The notes: generated by a model not told the origin, from the letters alone. A stretch of 64,000 bases of DNA from Glandiceps talaboti (GCF_964340395.1 NC_135549.1:33414832-33478831); one strand, 5' to 3'; shown: positions 47,001 through 62,800, counted from the stretch's first letter. Made by a program: numbers and translations.

Positions 47001-50000
47001 GGCATGCACAACACATGGTCTGACAGGGCATGCACAACACATGGTCTGACAGGGCATGCACAACACATGGTATGATGGGGCATGCACAGCACTAGACTCT
47101 CTTACAGCCCTCGGAGCTTCGCTTCACTAAAATTAAAGCTAAACGAATTATTTTGTATGTACCGATGCCAGCTAATTAACCGTACTCGAATATCCTTGTA
47201 CTGTGCGCCCTCATCGACCATGATAGAGATAACCATTCGTTGACGTGTGACTGCGACGCTCCGTGTTATCGCGAAACCCCGATGACTTCGCGAAAATACG
47301 GAGCGTTGCAGTCACACGTCAACGAACAGATATCTCTATGTGGTCGATGAGGGCGCACAGTACAAGGTTGTTCGAGTACGATGGAGTACGTTATGTAGAT
47401 GGTATCGGTACATACAAAATAATTCATTTAGCGTCGATTTTAGTAAAGCGAAGCTCCGAGGACTGTGAGAGAGTCTAGCACAGCACATGGTCTGACAGGG
47501 CATGATGGGGCATGCACAACACATGGTCTGGCAAGGCATGCACAACACATGGTATGATGGGGTATGCAAAACACATTGATGGGGGGCACCACGTACAACA
47601 CATGGTATGATAGAGGCACGTACAACACATGGTATGATGGGGGGAATTGTTCGGAGTCATTTTAAGGCCCAGTTTGGATTGGCATTCAAATATATGTGTG
47701 AAAGACAATTGTCTCTAAATCGTAGTCATACAGTAAGTATAAAGGAATGAATACATGCTGTTGTGTTGAGACATACACTTCTATTTCTTTAAATTCCATA
47801 TTCTAAACTAGACACATATTTTACAGTTTGATAAGTCTTCACAGAACACACAGTCTCCTCAAATACTTTACTTCTATGTGACTGAATGGAGATATGATTT
47901 AAAAGAACTTGGTGGCAACAAATAAATACTAGTGTCTGATAATACAGGAAATTGCTGAATTTCAATAACTGAACCAGAAGATCAGAGTCAAGGCCAAAGA
48001 TCAATGTCACAAAAGAAAGTTGGACACTTGAATCTAGTCTCTAGCTATAATAGCTATACATAGCTGCTATGTATCAATGTTATTGAGTTTTGTGGTAAAT
48101 CATGATTGTTCACTACAAATATGGCTGCCATGAGTTTCACATAGTTTCTTGTCAGGAAATGTCTAAAGTGGTGTGACGATTTTTTTTACATTCTCAACAA
48201 ATGTTAATCAATCTACTTATCATTGTTACTGTTCTCTTTATTTAGTATTTTACAGCAAGTGTGTATGTTGGGCAGATGTCATAGGCTAGTTCATGATTAG
48301 TTTTGCAGTTATCTTCACTGGTGGCAATTAATGTACGGAGAGTTACTTTTGTGTTTTCCCTTTCATCTGCAGACTGAATTGGCTGGACAAACATGAAAAA
48401 AAATTGGCTGTTGCTAAGGGCATGGTCATGGTTGCTGCGACAAATTGTGTCACCAGATTTAAACTGAATGCCTTCCGTAAGGAATTTCATGATTTATGCA
48501 AGAAATTTAGCTCTATATCTGTGATTCGTCAAGTCCCAATGAAAGTTGTTGTCAAATATGTTGTTGAAATGCCCGCCACGCCTCCTATTCTCAGCACAGG
48601 AAAGCTTGCCATCCTCGACTTCACTCGGCTTTCGTGATCCCCTACATACCCGTGATATGGCATCTGCATGTTGAACTTCCTTCTGTCCCACCACGAGTTT
48701 ACACATTCCTTTAATCATTTTGTTGAGTGGCACACCCTCACTCTACACTAATTATATACTTAGGTCAATGTATAGGTCACCATTATTGATACATTTTCTT
48801 CGTAGGCTAGGCGAGGCTTGGGCTATTTTCCATATTTTATTTCATATTTAAGCATGTTTGAGTTACGGCTCTGGACATGGAAAATTCGCAAACAAAATGG
48901 CTGTCAGGCAGCCATATTGGATCGTATCACGACGAAAATGGATATGCACATGTATGTCATAGAACACTGTCCTAATACCAACTTTGAATGACATCTGTTC
49001 AAGCATGTCCGAGTTATGGCTTTGGACATGGAAAATTTGCAAACAAAATGGCTGCTAGGCGGCCATATTGGATCGTAACATGAAACAAACTGACGTGCAT
49101 ATGTATGCCATTGTTGCCCCTGTACCAAGTTTGAAAAAAATTGGTCCAGGCATCTCCAAGAAACAGCTCTGGATGGATGGACGGACAGACAGATGGACGG
49201 AACCCAATCCATAAGTCCCTGTCCCGGACTTTGTCCGGCGGGGACTTATTATACTTGAAGAGGTATAACCATACTATTTCCCAACACTTTTCTTCATTTA
49301 GCTGGAAAATACTCACATGACATACATGTACACAATTAAGGTGTCTTGTCACTACAAGTCACCAGACGAGTCGGACAAGGTACCTTAGGTCACTTATATT
49401 TTCCTTGGCTTAAAAGAAAAAAGAAAAATATTGGATATTATATTATAGCATTACCAATTCCAGTGAATTTTGTGACGTCATCGCTGTACATTATTACTGA
49501 TAATGTACTCCGTTATTGGGCATCGCGGCCCCGGAACGAGCATAACAATACAAGCTTATTTGTTCTGTTTCTTCATACGACTAGGTATCTTTTCGAAATG
49601 TATGTTGTTACTTATGATTGTCATTTCCACTGTTTAAAAATACAACGCATTCATGAAACAAATTTGTGTTCACAGCAGTTCATTGAAGTGTATATGTGTG
49701 TGTACGTGTACGTACGTGTGTCGCTATGATTAGTATTCACCTTCCGGGCCGAACATGGCAGACGATGTTCAGCGCTGTGTATATTATACGTTGTTTTGCG
49801 TTTCTCGGTCTACAAATTCACTGGAATTGACAAAACTATAAAATAATAACAATAATGTATGCCCTCCCAGTCCATAATGGACTCAAGCAAACTTTGCACT
49901 CCATAATGGGCTCGGCTGTCACCTCGCCCATTATGTCGTTCAAAGTTTGCTTTCGTCCATTATGGGCTGGGAGGGCGTACATTATTGTTTAAATAATATC

Positions 50001-53000
50001 TACTTGTACTAGTACTAATTACTATGAATGATAGTCCAAGTTTTTATATACATACTGTACTCTAATTTTTGTATCTGTACCATTAAAATACAAGACCTAC
50101 CTTCTCCTGCTGGAGTTGCTCTCTTAGACTGTCTTGCTCTTTCTGAAATACAGAGAAATTTCACTGAAGGAATCATCAACATTGATTCAATGGTCACAAA
50201 CACCTGTACAAAAATTGTGACAATTAGTTGGTCACCTGTGGACTTGCTCAACAATCTGATATTCTGGGTCTGATGTTCAGGCAGAACATCCCCCAAATGT
50301 GGTGAGTTAGATGTAGGTGGCATGCGCACAAAGCTGAAATGGGTCCATGCCCAAAGTTCATAAACACCATGTAGGAGTTAAAAATACTTGTCAAAACTGA
50401 CTAGACCAGGACTAGTGGAAATTGAATTCCAATAGTCATACTTGGAAATCTACTAGTCCTCATTCAGTTGCTTATACATACATACATACATACATACATA
50501 CATACATACATACATACAAAGCTAGGCCACGCTGCATGTCACGTTCGGGTAGGCCCTACATCATGAATTATATGAATGAAAATCTGGAAATTACCGATGC
50601 GGACGTGTCACACATTTGAGGTCAACTCTCAAGTCTCGAAGATAGCATGGTTCATTACAAACTTTTACTTCGTCATACACAATAAGTTGATCAATTGACT
50701 GGTATTGATTAAATCCATTTATTGATGTGTAAAAAGATCGATTGTCAAAAGTACAGCAATGGTTTTAGTTATTCTGGAGATATTTGTACAGTTTTCATGT
50801 GATACTCATCGCCGTCATTGTGCAGTGCCTGTTTAAAATTTTTACTGCGTGCAAAAAACGGGTGAATAAAACCACAGAAAAAAAATGGGGATTCTAAAAG
50901 CATGAGGACTGGTAAATTACAATTTCCCATTGAAAACATGTTTTGCAGAGATTATAAAATGTTTCAAACTTTGAATGAATTTCCTTGCAAGTTTAGTTTG
51001 TATTGATTCAAATTCATTTCTAACATTTCGTGTTGGGACATAAACTGATTTTGAACCGCTTTAAACACAGAACTGCCCTATATAAAGAGGATTATGGCTA
51101 ATCTATGCAAATGCTGGAAATTCAAACTGCTATACAGAGCACTAGCTTCTGGGTCTTGTTTTCAGCATTTTTTATGTATGCCGAGAAACACACAAGTCAT
51201 GAATCATGTACAAACTGTTTGTGAATGTTGTAGGATGGTAACTTGATAGTATGATACACAAATTAGTTGAAAATCAGTCTGTTTGTTTCATAGAATGAAA
51301 AAACTTTTCAAAATGAGACAATTCTCCTGCAAACAGCTGTTTAGATTGTGTGTCATTCAGGATCATTCAAATATGCGACATTTGCATGTGAACAACCCAG
51401 ATAGGCAATGTTTATATTTTGGTGATTACTTGCCAGTGAGTTACCACAAGTTTTCCACCTCCAAAACATACAGTCAGCCATATGCAAAATAGGGTGCCAG
51501 GCACAGGCAGTCATGCCTGTAACTGAATTGATTCAATTTGATTCAATTTGAAATTGATTCATATGGGGACAGGGCTATTGTCAAGATGCTATTAAACTCC
51601 TTTTGGAATATATTACCCTGAGTAGTCAATAATTATATGATAGCGCTATCCCAGATCTTATAAAGTATTTGCAAGATTATCAGTAATTTGAATATTAATC
51701 AAGCAGCTGACTGCTTGCTGAATATGTTAAAGAGTGTCGCTTGTGAGATGAAGCGAACAATTGAATGTAAACGCCGGTGTAAAGGTGATTTAGGGCGCTC
51801 ACATAACTCTTGGTATGATAGTGACTGTGAAAGATTTAAAAATGAATTGTAAGTTAAATAATTATAGAAATAACATCAAGCATTAATTTAGAGGAACTGA
51901 AGAAATGTAAACGAGAATATAGAGAATTTAGAGAATTAAGCAATTAAGAATATTATTCTAAGACTTGTAATTTGGAAAAGTTGGTTATTGCTGTTGAGCA
52001 ACCAAACTCCAATTCTTTTTGGTCTATGTTTAAGGGGAAGTCGTCTCCCATTTCTAGTAATATATCTAATTTATAAAATTTTAATAGTCGCATGGACCAC
52101 CATGATTTTAAAACTACTAGTCCGACGGGAAATTGCACTAGTCCAGGACTTTGGCCCACTGTAATTTTTGACCCCTGCTCTAGACAATGACGTAAAATTT
52201 ACTACTGAGTTGGAGGAGGATGGTTAGTTGTGTTTCTTGATAAAATGACAACTTTACAAGTTTTCAAAACATTCATATTGTGTAGCCAGGTCACAAGATT
52301 AGCTGGGATAATGTGAAAATACTAAACAGAGACAAATGTTGGTTTGATTGAAATGATCTATATCAGGAAGTCTAAACCTGATCTCAAAGGGGACGAGGGT
52401 TGTTTTCACCTTTCACACATCTCGGATTCCATTCTTTTGTCACATGATTCCAGTAATGAGTAGTGTGACCAAATCAGAACATCAAATTGGTGAACAAGTC
52501 CACAGGTGTGGATGAAAGCTTTCCTTTTTGCTTTCACTAAATGTCGTGTGTAGTGTCTCAAAAATTGAAATGTTGCAGTTGTTGATACAGTAACCTATAC
52601 AAATGAATGACCTATGCATATACCAAGAATACTGAAAAAAAAATACTGCCAATGGCATTGTAGCACAACTGTACAGTTTTTAAAAATGTTTATCCATATG
52701 CTAGTCCATGCTAACAATAGGTGTTCATTTGCTGAATCCAGTTGCCTATCCAACCATGTTGCCATCTTTGCGATATATGCGATCATTTGGCTGTTGTTAT
52801 GGGCATGGTCTTGTTGCTCGGCACATTTGCATACATTTTTAAATGTTTATTCATTTGTCTATTAATCCTTGTTATCGTCGCAATATATGTCATCATTTGG
52901 CTGTTGCTATGGGTGTGGTCTTGTTGCTAGGCACATTTGCATACATTTTAAAAATGTTTATTCATTTGTCTTTCAATTCTTCACCTTCACAATATACGTG

Positions 53001-53789
53001 ATCATTTGAATGTTGCTATGGGCGTGGTCTTGTTGCTAGGCAAATTTACATACATTTTTGAATGTTTATTCAATTGTCTATTAATACCTGTTATCTTTGT
53101 GAAATACACGACCGTTTGGCTGTTACTATGGGCGTGGTCATGGTTGCTAGGAATATTTGCATACATTTTAAAAATGTTTACTCTCTTGCCTACCAGAAGA
53201 TGTTGTTAATTAACCAAAATATACTGCCATTTGGTTGTTGCTAGGGGCATGGTCATTGTTCCTAGGGCCAATTTTGTCAAAATGTTTTGAAGAAAATCTG
53301 CAGAATAACACTTTCAGAAACATCTCGCCAAGTTTCAGACTCATTAACCTAGTACTTTTTTGAGATATGTTTTTTACCAAAAATGAACATTTTTACACCT
53401 AATTTGCATATCACTCATGGAATCATTGTATGCTTGGTATATGCTTAACATTTCTTTGTCCATACATCTTTAGATGCATTCCCATTAAATTTCAGCCCAA
53501 TCTGCTCACTGATTTTGGAATTATAGATTTTTGACCAAAAAGACCCATTTTTAGCCCTAATTTGCATATCATCATCATATCATGCACAATTCTTAGTAAA
53601 AACACCCTGAAGAATGTTTCACCCAAATTTCAGCCCAATCTGCAAAGTAGTTTTTGAGTTTAAGTTTTTTGACCAAAAATTCCAAATCACAAACCGGTGG
53701 TAAGATCATTTTGATTTGAACAATTTCCAAACTAGACACCCAAGGTAATGGACCAACCAAATATCATGGCAATCGGTTCAGCAGTTGTT

Positions 53790-53886
<97 letters not shown>

Positions 53887-56800
53887 ACAGACAGATGCCG
53901 GGTGATCCCTATAGCACTACTGAACCTCAGTTCAGTTGTGCTTAAAAACCATTGCAACTACACTGTTGTTTGATATAGGTACATTATCAATGAGAAACAT
54001 TGCAACACTGTTGTTTGATATGGCTACATTTCTTCTCACCTTGTTATTGTCTTGTATGCTGTTAATTTGTTCCATATGTTGTTGTTTAGTGGTCTGTACC
54101 TGAATGGCCATCTCATCCAGCATAGATTTCCTCTTTTCAGCAACCTACATGATATCATGAACAAATTTTAAAATTTTATGATACAAATTAAAGGAAGTTG
54201 TTTGTATAAATGCAGTTAATTGAAACTGACATTATATCCTTTAGTTGTCAAAATGTTGCACTACCACAGTGGCCTTTTCCCCTTGTTCAATTACCCCTAT
54301 ACAGTTTACAGTCAGCTGAAAACTAATCAATCAGCTCATTTCGAATACAAATTCATCACCCAGCTATGTCTGCCGGGTCCTCCCAGGTGGCTAGGATAAA
54401 GACACCTGCCGGGTCCTCCCTGAGTGCTCTTCTTAGCGTATTGTAAATTCTCCCAAGTACAAATTCACAACCTAGCTATGTCTGTCGGGTCCTCCCCAGG
54501 TAGCTAGTATACAGACACCTGTCGGGTCCTCCCCCCAGGTGCTCTTCTTGGCGTATTGTAAATTCTTCCAAGTACAAATTCAACCTAGCTAAGTCTGCCG
54601 GGTCCTCCCCAGGTAGCTAGTATACAGACGCCTGCCGGTCCTCCCCGGGTGCTCTTCTCGGCTTACTGCAAATTATCCCTGTACAATTCACCACCTAGCT
54701 ATGTCTGCTGGGTCCTCCCCAGGTAGCTACGGTTATGACACCTACCGGGTCCTCCCTGGGTGATTTTTTTGTTTTACTTATGTTTGCATTCAGGAGCATT
54801 CATTTGCCGGGACCTCCCCAGGTAGCCTATACTTCTTACACCTGCTGGTGATCTTCCCAGCTGCAAGTGGTGCAGAGTAGCCCCCAAGATAGCCAAAATT
54901 TGTGTTTTGTGTTTTTGTATTTTTCATTCAACAGTTTATTACCAGGACATTAAAGCTCAAGTTTTTCGAGACATACTTGCCTTTCCCTACTTCATTCTAC
55001 ATTCACACAAGGATAGTAACAGGTACCCAATATGTGGGTATAAAGTAAGGGATTAGCATTGTCCATGGTGAATACATAAATAACAAACACAAAATATGCA
55101 ATTATTAGGAAGCAATACATTTGTATGTGATAGTTCAGTTACCAAAGCTCCACTTATATTGTATGCAAGAATTGCAAGAAGGTGCTCCAGATTTGGCACA
55201 GTGACAACTAAAATTTCATCATGGCTGGCCACTAATTATATAATGATGCACAAAGTCAATAACAATTTCTAAATGCATGTTTAAAAGAACATGATGTGTT
55301 CTTAAAGAGCAGTGGTTATAGGCATGCTGTGAGAATTGGAAGTCAATAATAATGTTGTTACAGTACAATGGGAAAAACATGGACAATGAGTAGTAAGTTA
55401 GTTTCTACTCAACTACTAATAGTATCCTGACCAAGGGCATGAGGCAACAATTCTTGTGTATATCAACAGTGGAATAATATTTAAATAAATACAAAAAACA
55501 ACATGAAGACAATACAAGTAATTCCTAAAGATTTATTAAACTTCTGATAGTATACATGATAAATATCTGTAGAATGGTCACGTACACAGGTATATAAAGG
55601 AGAATTCTATATCATGGCTTTTAGATCAAATGCATGGAGAAATACAATTTGTTTAGTTTTTTATGACAAAGTACAAAATATATAATTTCAATGCACAAAG
55701 AAATATAATGTCCTTAGTAAAATATGCTTTTGAATAATACTTTGGTTTGGCTTGATGCATACTATGTCCAATGTTTGTGTGTTAGTTGTATCACACACAT
55801 TGTAAGCAGATTGATTAGCACCATACATGGCCATATGATCATCTGCTGCCATTTTTCATGGCCTGCCTGTTCACGATTGCGGACTGTCTTATGGTTTGAA
55901 TCTTGGCTAATTTAGTATTGGAACATTGGAACATGAGGAAAATTCTCTATGCATGCGCTAAACATTTGCTCAATTCATCAATTTGCTAAAAAGAAGGGGT
56001 AGGACACTATGGGCTTCTTTTTCTCCATATGTGTGAAACCAAATCAGCCGCGTTCAAGGAAGCAAAAGCTGTTGTACTATATCCTGGAATGGTCAATTCA
56101 GCATTACTGATACCACTATGTGTCCATGACTCTGTCCGAGCCAGGGGTAATAATTGTAAAGCGATTTGAGCACGGAGTGGGAACACAAGCAATCAGTCTA
56201 CAAATCTGCATTGAAATTGGGTTGAGTTGATGCTGGGGCAAGATGAAATTGGGTTGAGTTGATGCTGGGGCAAGTTGAAATTGGGGTGAGTTGATGCTGG
56301 GGCAAGTTGAAATTGGGGTGAGTTGACACTGAGGCAAGTTGAAATTGGGGTGAGTTGACACTGAGGCAAGTTGAAATTGGGGTGAGTTGATGCTGGGGCA
56401 AGTTAAAATTGGGGCATGTTGAATTGGACGAGTTGAACTTGGGACGAAGTGATCTGTTTCAGTTAATATCTACTACTACATGTACTATGGGCAAACTCCA
56501 CAATGTCATACATATTTCCACAAACTAAAACTATTGTTTTAGCATGTAGTAGATTACACAAACAGGTAATAACTCGTATTGTTGTGTCAATATAATCATT
56601 GCAATATATTGTAAATACTGAATAAGGTTGAATGTGTGGACATGTGAGGAAAATTTGTTGTCAGAGATGCCATGCACCAATAGTTTTAATTTTGTGTATA
56701 TTTCCATAGTAGCTAATATGTATGAAAATGTCAGTTCTTACCTTGTTGATTTCATTCATATCCTGTAGGACAGTGTCTTTTTCGGCTTGTGTCTGTTGTA

Positions 56801-59800
56801 CCTGTTCCATCAACTGGCTGTTAGAACTGATAGCCTCTGTCAGCTGGAACTGAAGATCCTCCTTTTCAACTACAAGGCCATTATTTATACTTTGTAGCTT
56901 TTGCATTTCTTCTGACAGACTAGAATGGATACTCTATTGTAATGAATCAAAAATAGTGCCAATGGCACTGTATCACAACTGCATTTGACCATTGCTATGG
57001 ATGTGGTCATGTTTGCTTACATTTTTGGAATCTTTATTCACATGCCTACCCATGTCTGTTGTTATATATGAAATATACACCACCAATTGGCTGTTGCTAT
57101 GGGCATGGTCTCATTGCCGGGTATATTTGCATACATATTTGGAATCTACATTCACTTGGCTACCCTTTGTGTTTATTTGTTTTCCTATTAATCCCTGTTA
57201 CCATCTTTATAATATAAACCATCATTTGGCTGTTGCTTTGGCATGATCTTGTTGCTAGGCATATTTTACATTATTTTTTATTTTTTATTCACTTACCTAC
57301 CTATCCCTTTTGTTATCTTTGTAATATGCATCATCATTTCACTGTTGCTAGGGCTAGTTTTGTTAACATGTTTTGAACAATAACACCTCCAGGAACATCC
57401 CCACAAAGTTTCAGCTTCATTCATCATGTAGTTTTCAAGATATAAGTTTTTGATCAAAATTGAGAGATTTTTAGACCTAATTTGCGTATCAGTGATGGAA
57501 TCATCATGTCATGAACAATTCATAACCTAAACATCCCTGAGGATGCTCCTACAGGAACTATGTACAAGTCTTAAAACATCTGATAAGATTGAATACAAAA
57601 CATATTATTTTACTTCTTGTGCTATTGTGATTTCTACACACTGGTGGTCTCCTACCTTGCTCAAGTTCTCTAATTCAGCTTTAAGTGAATTATTTTCTGA
57701 TGTCAAAGATTCAAGTTGTACAATTTTGGTAGTTGTATTACTAGCCACCTACAACCACCATCATCCATGATACACAGCAGATGACACATATACACAAGAG
57801 CAGAGTGCAATCATTTCCATTACAGTAGGGTAACACATAGAGGGAAAAACAAATAAACATGCACTCAATATATATAGATCACAAAAATTAACAGATAACA
57901 TGCAACTGTAAATGCAAAAATTAAAAAAATAAATAAATACATATTGAAATATCAAAAAGCTCAGCCGATTATCAAAGGTCTTGTGTACAATACTTTCCAA
58001 ATTATTGATTGGTATATACAATATTAGTGTAGGCAGGTTGATTGGTATGTAAAATATTAGTCTACGCAGGTTGATTGGTATATACAATATTAGTCTATGC
58101 AGGTTGATTGGTATAAACAATATTAGTCTAGGTACGTTGATTGGTATATACAATATTAGTCTGGGCAGGTTGATCGGTATATACAATATTAGTCTGGGCA
58201 GGTTGATTGGTATATACAATATTAGTCTAGGCAGGTTGATTGGTATATACAATATTAGTCTAGGCAGGTTAATTAGTATGTACAATATTAGTCTAGGCAG
58301 GTTAATTGGTATGTACAATATTAGTCTAGGCAGGTTGATTGGTATATACAATATTAGTCTGGGCAGGTTGATTGGTATATACAATATTAGTCTGGGCAGG
58401 TTGATTGGTATATACAATATTAATCTGGGCAGGTTGATTGGTATATACAATATTAGTCTAGGCAGGTTGATTGGTATATACAATATTAGTCTGGGCAGGT
58501 TGATCGGTATATACAATATTAGTCTGGGCAGGTTGACTGATATGTACAATATTAGTCTGGGCAGGTTGATTGGTATGTGCAATATTAGTCTAGGCAGGTT
58601 GACTGATATGTACAATATTAGTCTGGGCAGGTTGATTGGTATATACAATATTAGTCTGGGCAGGTTGATTGGTATGTACAATATTAGTCTAGGCAGGTTG
58701 ACTGATATGTACAATATTAGTCTGGGCAGGTTGATCGGTATATACAATATTAGTCTGGGCAGGTTGATTGGTATATACAATATTAGTCTGGGCAGGTTGA
58801 TTGGTATGTGCAATATTAGTCTAGGCAGGTTGACTGATATGTACAATATTAGTCTGGGCAGGTTGATCGGTATATACAATATTAGCCTGGGCAGGTTGAT
58901 TGGTATATACAATATTAGTCTGGGCAGGTTGATTGGTATATACAATATTAGTCTGGGCAGGTTGATTGGTATATACAATATTAGTCTGGGCAGGTTGATT
59001 GGTATATACAATATTAATCTGGGCAGGTTGATTGGTATGTACAATATTAGTCTGGGCAGGTTGATTGGTATATACAATATTAGTCTTGGCAGGTTGATTG
59101 GTATGTACAATATTAGTCTGGGCAGGTTGATTGGTATGTACAATATTAGTCTAGGCAGGTTGACTGATATGTACAATATTAGTCTGGGCAGGTTGATCGG
59201 TATATACAATATTAGTCTGGGCAGGTTGATTGGTATATACAATATTAGTCTGGGCAGGTTGATTGGTATATACAATATTAGTCTGGGCAGGTTGATTGGT
59301 ATATACAATATTAGTCTAGGCAGGTTGATTGGTATATACAATATTAGTCTGGGCAGGTTGATCGGTATATACAATATTAGTCTGGGCAGGTTGATTGGTA
59401 TATACAATATTAGTCTGGGCAGGTTGATTGGTATGTACAATATTAGTCTAGGCAGGTTGACTGATATGTACAATATTAGTCTGGGCAGGTTGATCGGTAT
59501 ATACAATATTAGTCTGGGCAGGTTGATTGGTATATACAATATTAGTCTGGGCAGGTTGATTGGTATATACAATATTAGTCTAGGCAGGTTGATTGGTATA
59601 TACAATATTAGTCTGGGCAGGTTGATTGGTATATACAATATTAGTCTGGGCAGGTTGATTGGTATATACAATATTAGTCTAGGCAGGTTGATTGGTATAT
59701 ACAATATTAGTCTGGGCAGGTTGATTGGTATATACAATATTAGTCTAGGCAGGTTGATTGGTATATACAATATTAGTCTAGGCAGGTTGATTGGTATATA

Positions 59801-62800
59801 CAATATTAGTCTGGGCAGGTTGACTGATATGTACAATATTAATCTGGGCAGGTTGATTGGTATATACAATATTAGTCTGGGCAGGTTGATTGGTATATAC
59901 AATATTAGTCTAGGCAGGTTGATTGGTATATACAATATTAGTCTGGGCAGGTTGATCGGTATATACAATATTAGTCTGGGCAGGTTGATTGGTATATACA
60001 ATATTAGTCTGGGCAGGTTGATTGGTATGTACAATATTAGTCTAGGCAGGTTGACTGATATGTACAATATTAGTCTGGGCAGGTTGATCGGTATATACAA
60101 TATTAGTCTGGGCAGGTTGATTGGTATATACAATATTAGTCTGGGCAGGTTGATTGGTATATACAATATTAGTCTAGGCAGGTTGATTGGTATATACAAT
60201 ATTAGTCTGGGCAGGTTGATTGGTATATACAATATTAGTCTAGGCAGGTTGATTGGTATATACAATATTAGTCTGGGCAGGTTGATTGGTATATACAATA
60301 TTAGTCTAGGCAGGTTGATTGGTATATACAATATTAGTCTGGGCAGGTTGATTGGTATATACAATATTAGTCTGGGCAGGTTGATTGGTATATACAATAT
60401 TAGTCTAGGCAGGTTGATTGGTATATACAATATTAGTCTGGGCAGGTTGATTGGTATATACAATATTAGTCTGGGCAGGTTGATTGGTATATACAATATT
60501 AGTCTAGGCAGGTTGATTGGTATATACAATATTAGTCTGGGCAGGTTGATTGGTATATACAATATTAGTCTAGGCAGGTTGATTGGTATATACAATATTA
60601 GTCTAGGCAGGTTGATTGGTATATACAATATTAGTCTGGGCAGGTTGACTGATATGTACAATATTAATCTGGGCAGGTTGATTGGTATATACAATATTAG
60701 TCTGGGCAGGTTGATTGGTATATACAATATTAGTCTAGGCAGGTTGATTGGTATATACAATATTAGTCTAGGCAGGTTGATTGGTATATACAATATTAGT
60801 CTAGGCAGGTTGATTGGTATATACAATATTAGTCTGGGCAGGGTGATTGGTATATACAATATTAGTCTGGGCAGGTTAATTGGTATATACAATATTAGTC
60901 TGGGCAGGTTGATTGGTATATACAATATTAGTCTAGGCAGGTTGATTGGTATATACAATATTAGTCTAGGCAGGTTGATTGGTATATACAATATTAGTCT
61001 GGGCAGGTTGATTGGTATATACAATATTAGTCTGGGCAGGTTAATTGGTATATACAATATTAGTCTGGGCAGGTTGACTGATATGTACAATATTAATCTG
61101 GGCAGGTTGATTGGTATATACAATATTAGTCTGGGCAGGTTGATTGGTATACACAATATTAGTCTGGGCAGGTTGATTGGTATATACAATATTAGTCTGG
61201 GCAGGTTGACTGATATGTACAATATTAATCTGGGCAGGTTGATCGGTATGTACAATATTAGTCTGGGCAGGTTGATCGGTATGTACAATATTAATCTGGG
61301 CAGGTTGATTGGTATATACAATATTAGTCTAGGCAGGGTGATTGGTATATACAATATTAGTCTGGGCAGGTTGACTGATATGTACAATATTAATCTGGGC
61401 AGGTTGATCGGTATGTACAATATTAGTCTGGGCAGGTTGATTGGTATGTACAATATTAGTCTGGGAAGGTTGATTGGTATATACAATATTAGTCTGGGCA
61501 GGTTAATTGGTATATACAATATTAGTCTGGGCAGGTTGATTGGTATATACAATATTAATCTGGGCAGGTTGATCGGTATATACAATATTAGTCTAGGCAG
61601 GTTAATTGGTATATACAATATTAGTCTGGGTGAGGTTGATTGGTATGTACAATATTAGTCTGGGCAGGTTGATTGGTATATACAATATTAGTCTAGGCAG
61701 GTTGATTGGTATATACAATATTAGTCTAGGCAGGTTGATTGGTATATACAATATTAGTCTAGGCAGGTTGATTGGTATATACAATATTAGTCTAGGCAGG
61801 TTGATTGGTATATACAATATTAGTCTGGGCAGGTTGACTGATATGTACAATATTAATCTGGGCAAGTTGATCGGTATATACAATATTAGTCTGGGCAGGT
61901 TGATTGGTATATACAATATTAGTCTGGGCAGGTTAATTGGTATATACAATATTAGTCTAGGCAGGTTGACTGATATGTACAATATTAGTCTGGGAAGGTT
62001 GATTGGTATATACAATATTAGTCTAGGCAGGTTGATTGGTATATACAATATTAGTCTAGGCAGGTTAATTGGTATATACAATATTAGTCTGGGTGAGGTT
62101 GATTGGTATGTACAATATTAGTCTGGGCAGGTTGATCGGTATATACAATATTAGTCTAGGCAGGTTGACTGATATGTACAATATTAGTCTGGGAAGGTTG
62201 ATTGGTATATACAATATTAGTCTAGGCAGGTTGATTGGTATATACAATATTAGTCTAGGCAGGTTGATCGGTATGTACAATATTAGTCTGGGCAGGTTGA
62301 TTGGTATGTACAATATTAGTCTAGGCAGGTTGATTGGTATATACAATATTAGTCTAGGCAGGTTGATTGGTATATACAATATTAGTCTGGGCAGGTTGAT
62401 TGGTATGTACAATATTAGTCTAGGCAGGTTGATTGGTATATACAATATTAGTCTGGGCAGGTTGATTGGTATATACAATATTAGTCTGGGCAGGTTGATT
62501 GGTATATACAATATTAGTCTGGGCAGGTTGATTGGTATATACAATATTAGTCTGGGCAGGTTGATTGGTATATACAATATTAGTCTGGGCAGGTTGATTG
62601 GTATATACAATATTACTCTGGGCAGGTTAATTGGTATATACAATATTAGTCTGGGCAGGTTGATTGGTATGTACAATATTAGTCTAGGCAGGTTGATTGG
62701 TATATACAATATTAGTCTGGGCAGGTTGATTGGTATGTACAATATTAGTCTAGGCAGGTTGACTGATATGTACAATATTAGTCTGGGTGAGGTTGATTGG

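Noticed and set aside
48494-48733. 79-codon minus frame containing HADAISRV, reminiscent of the end of a Ty3/gypsy RNase H region
   Set aside because: The similarity is a few residues only; no neighbouring RT or integrase blocks and no splice context.
57761-61658. Open frames of 1285 codons (minus) and 1195 codons (plus)
   Set aside because: They are translations of the 33-bp array. Both strands are open because the unit length is a multiple of three, with no codon-level constraint.
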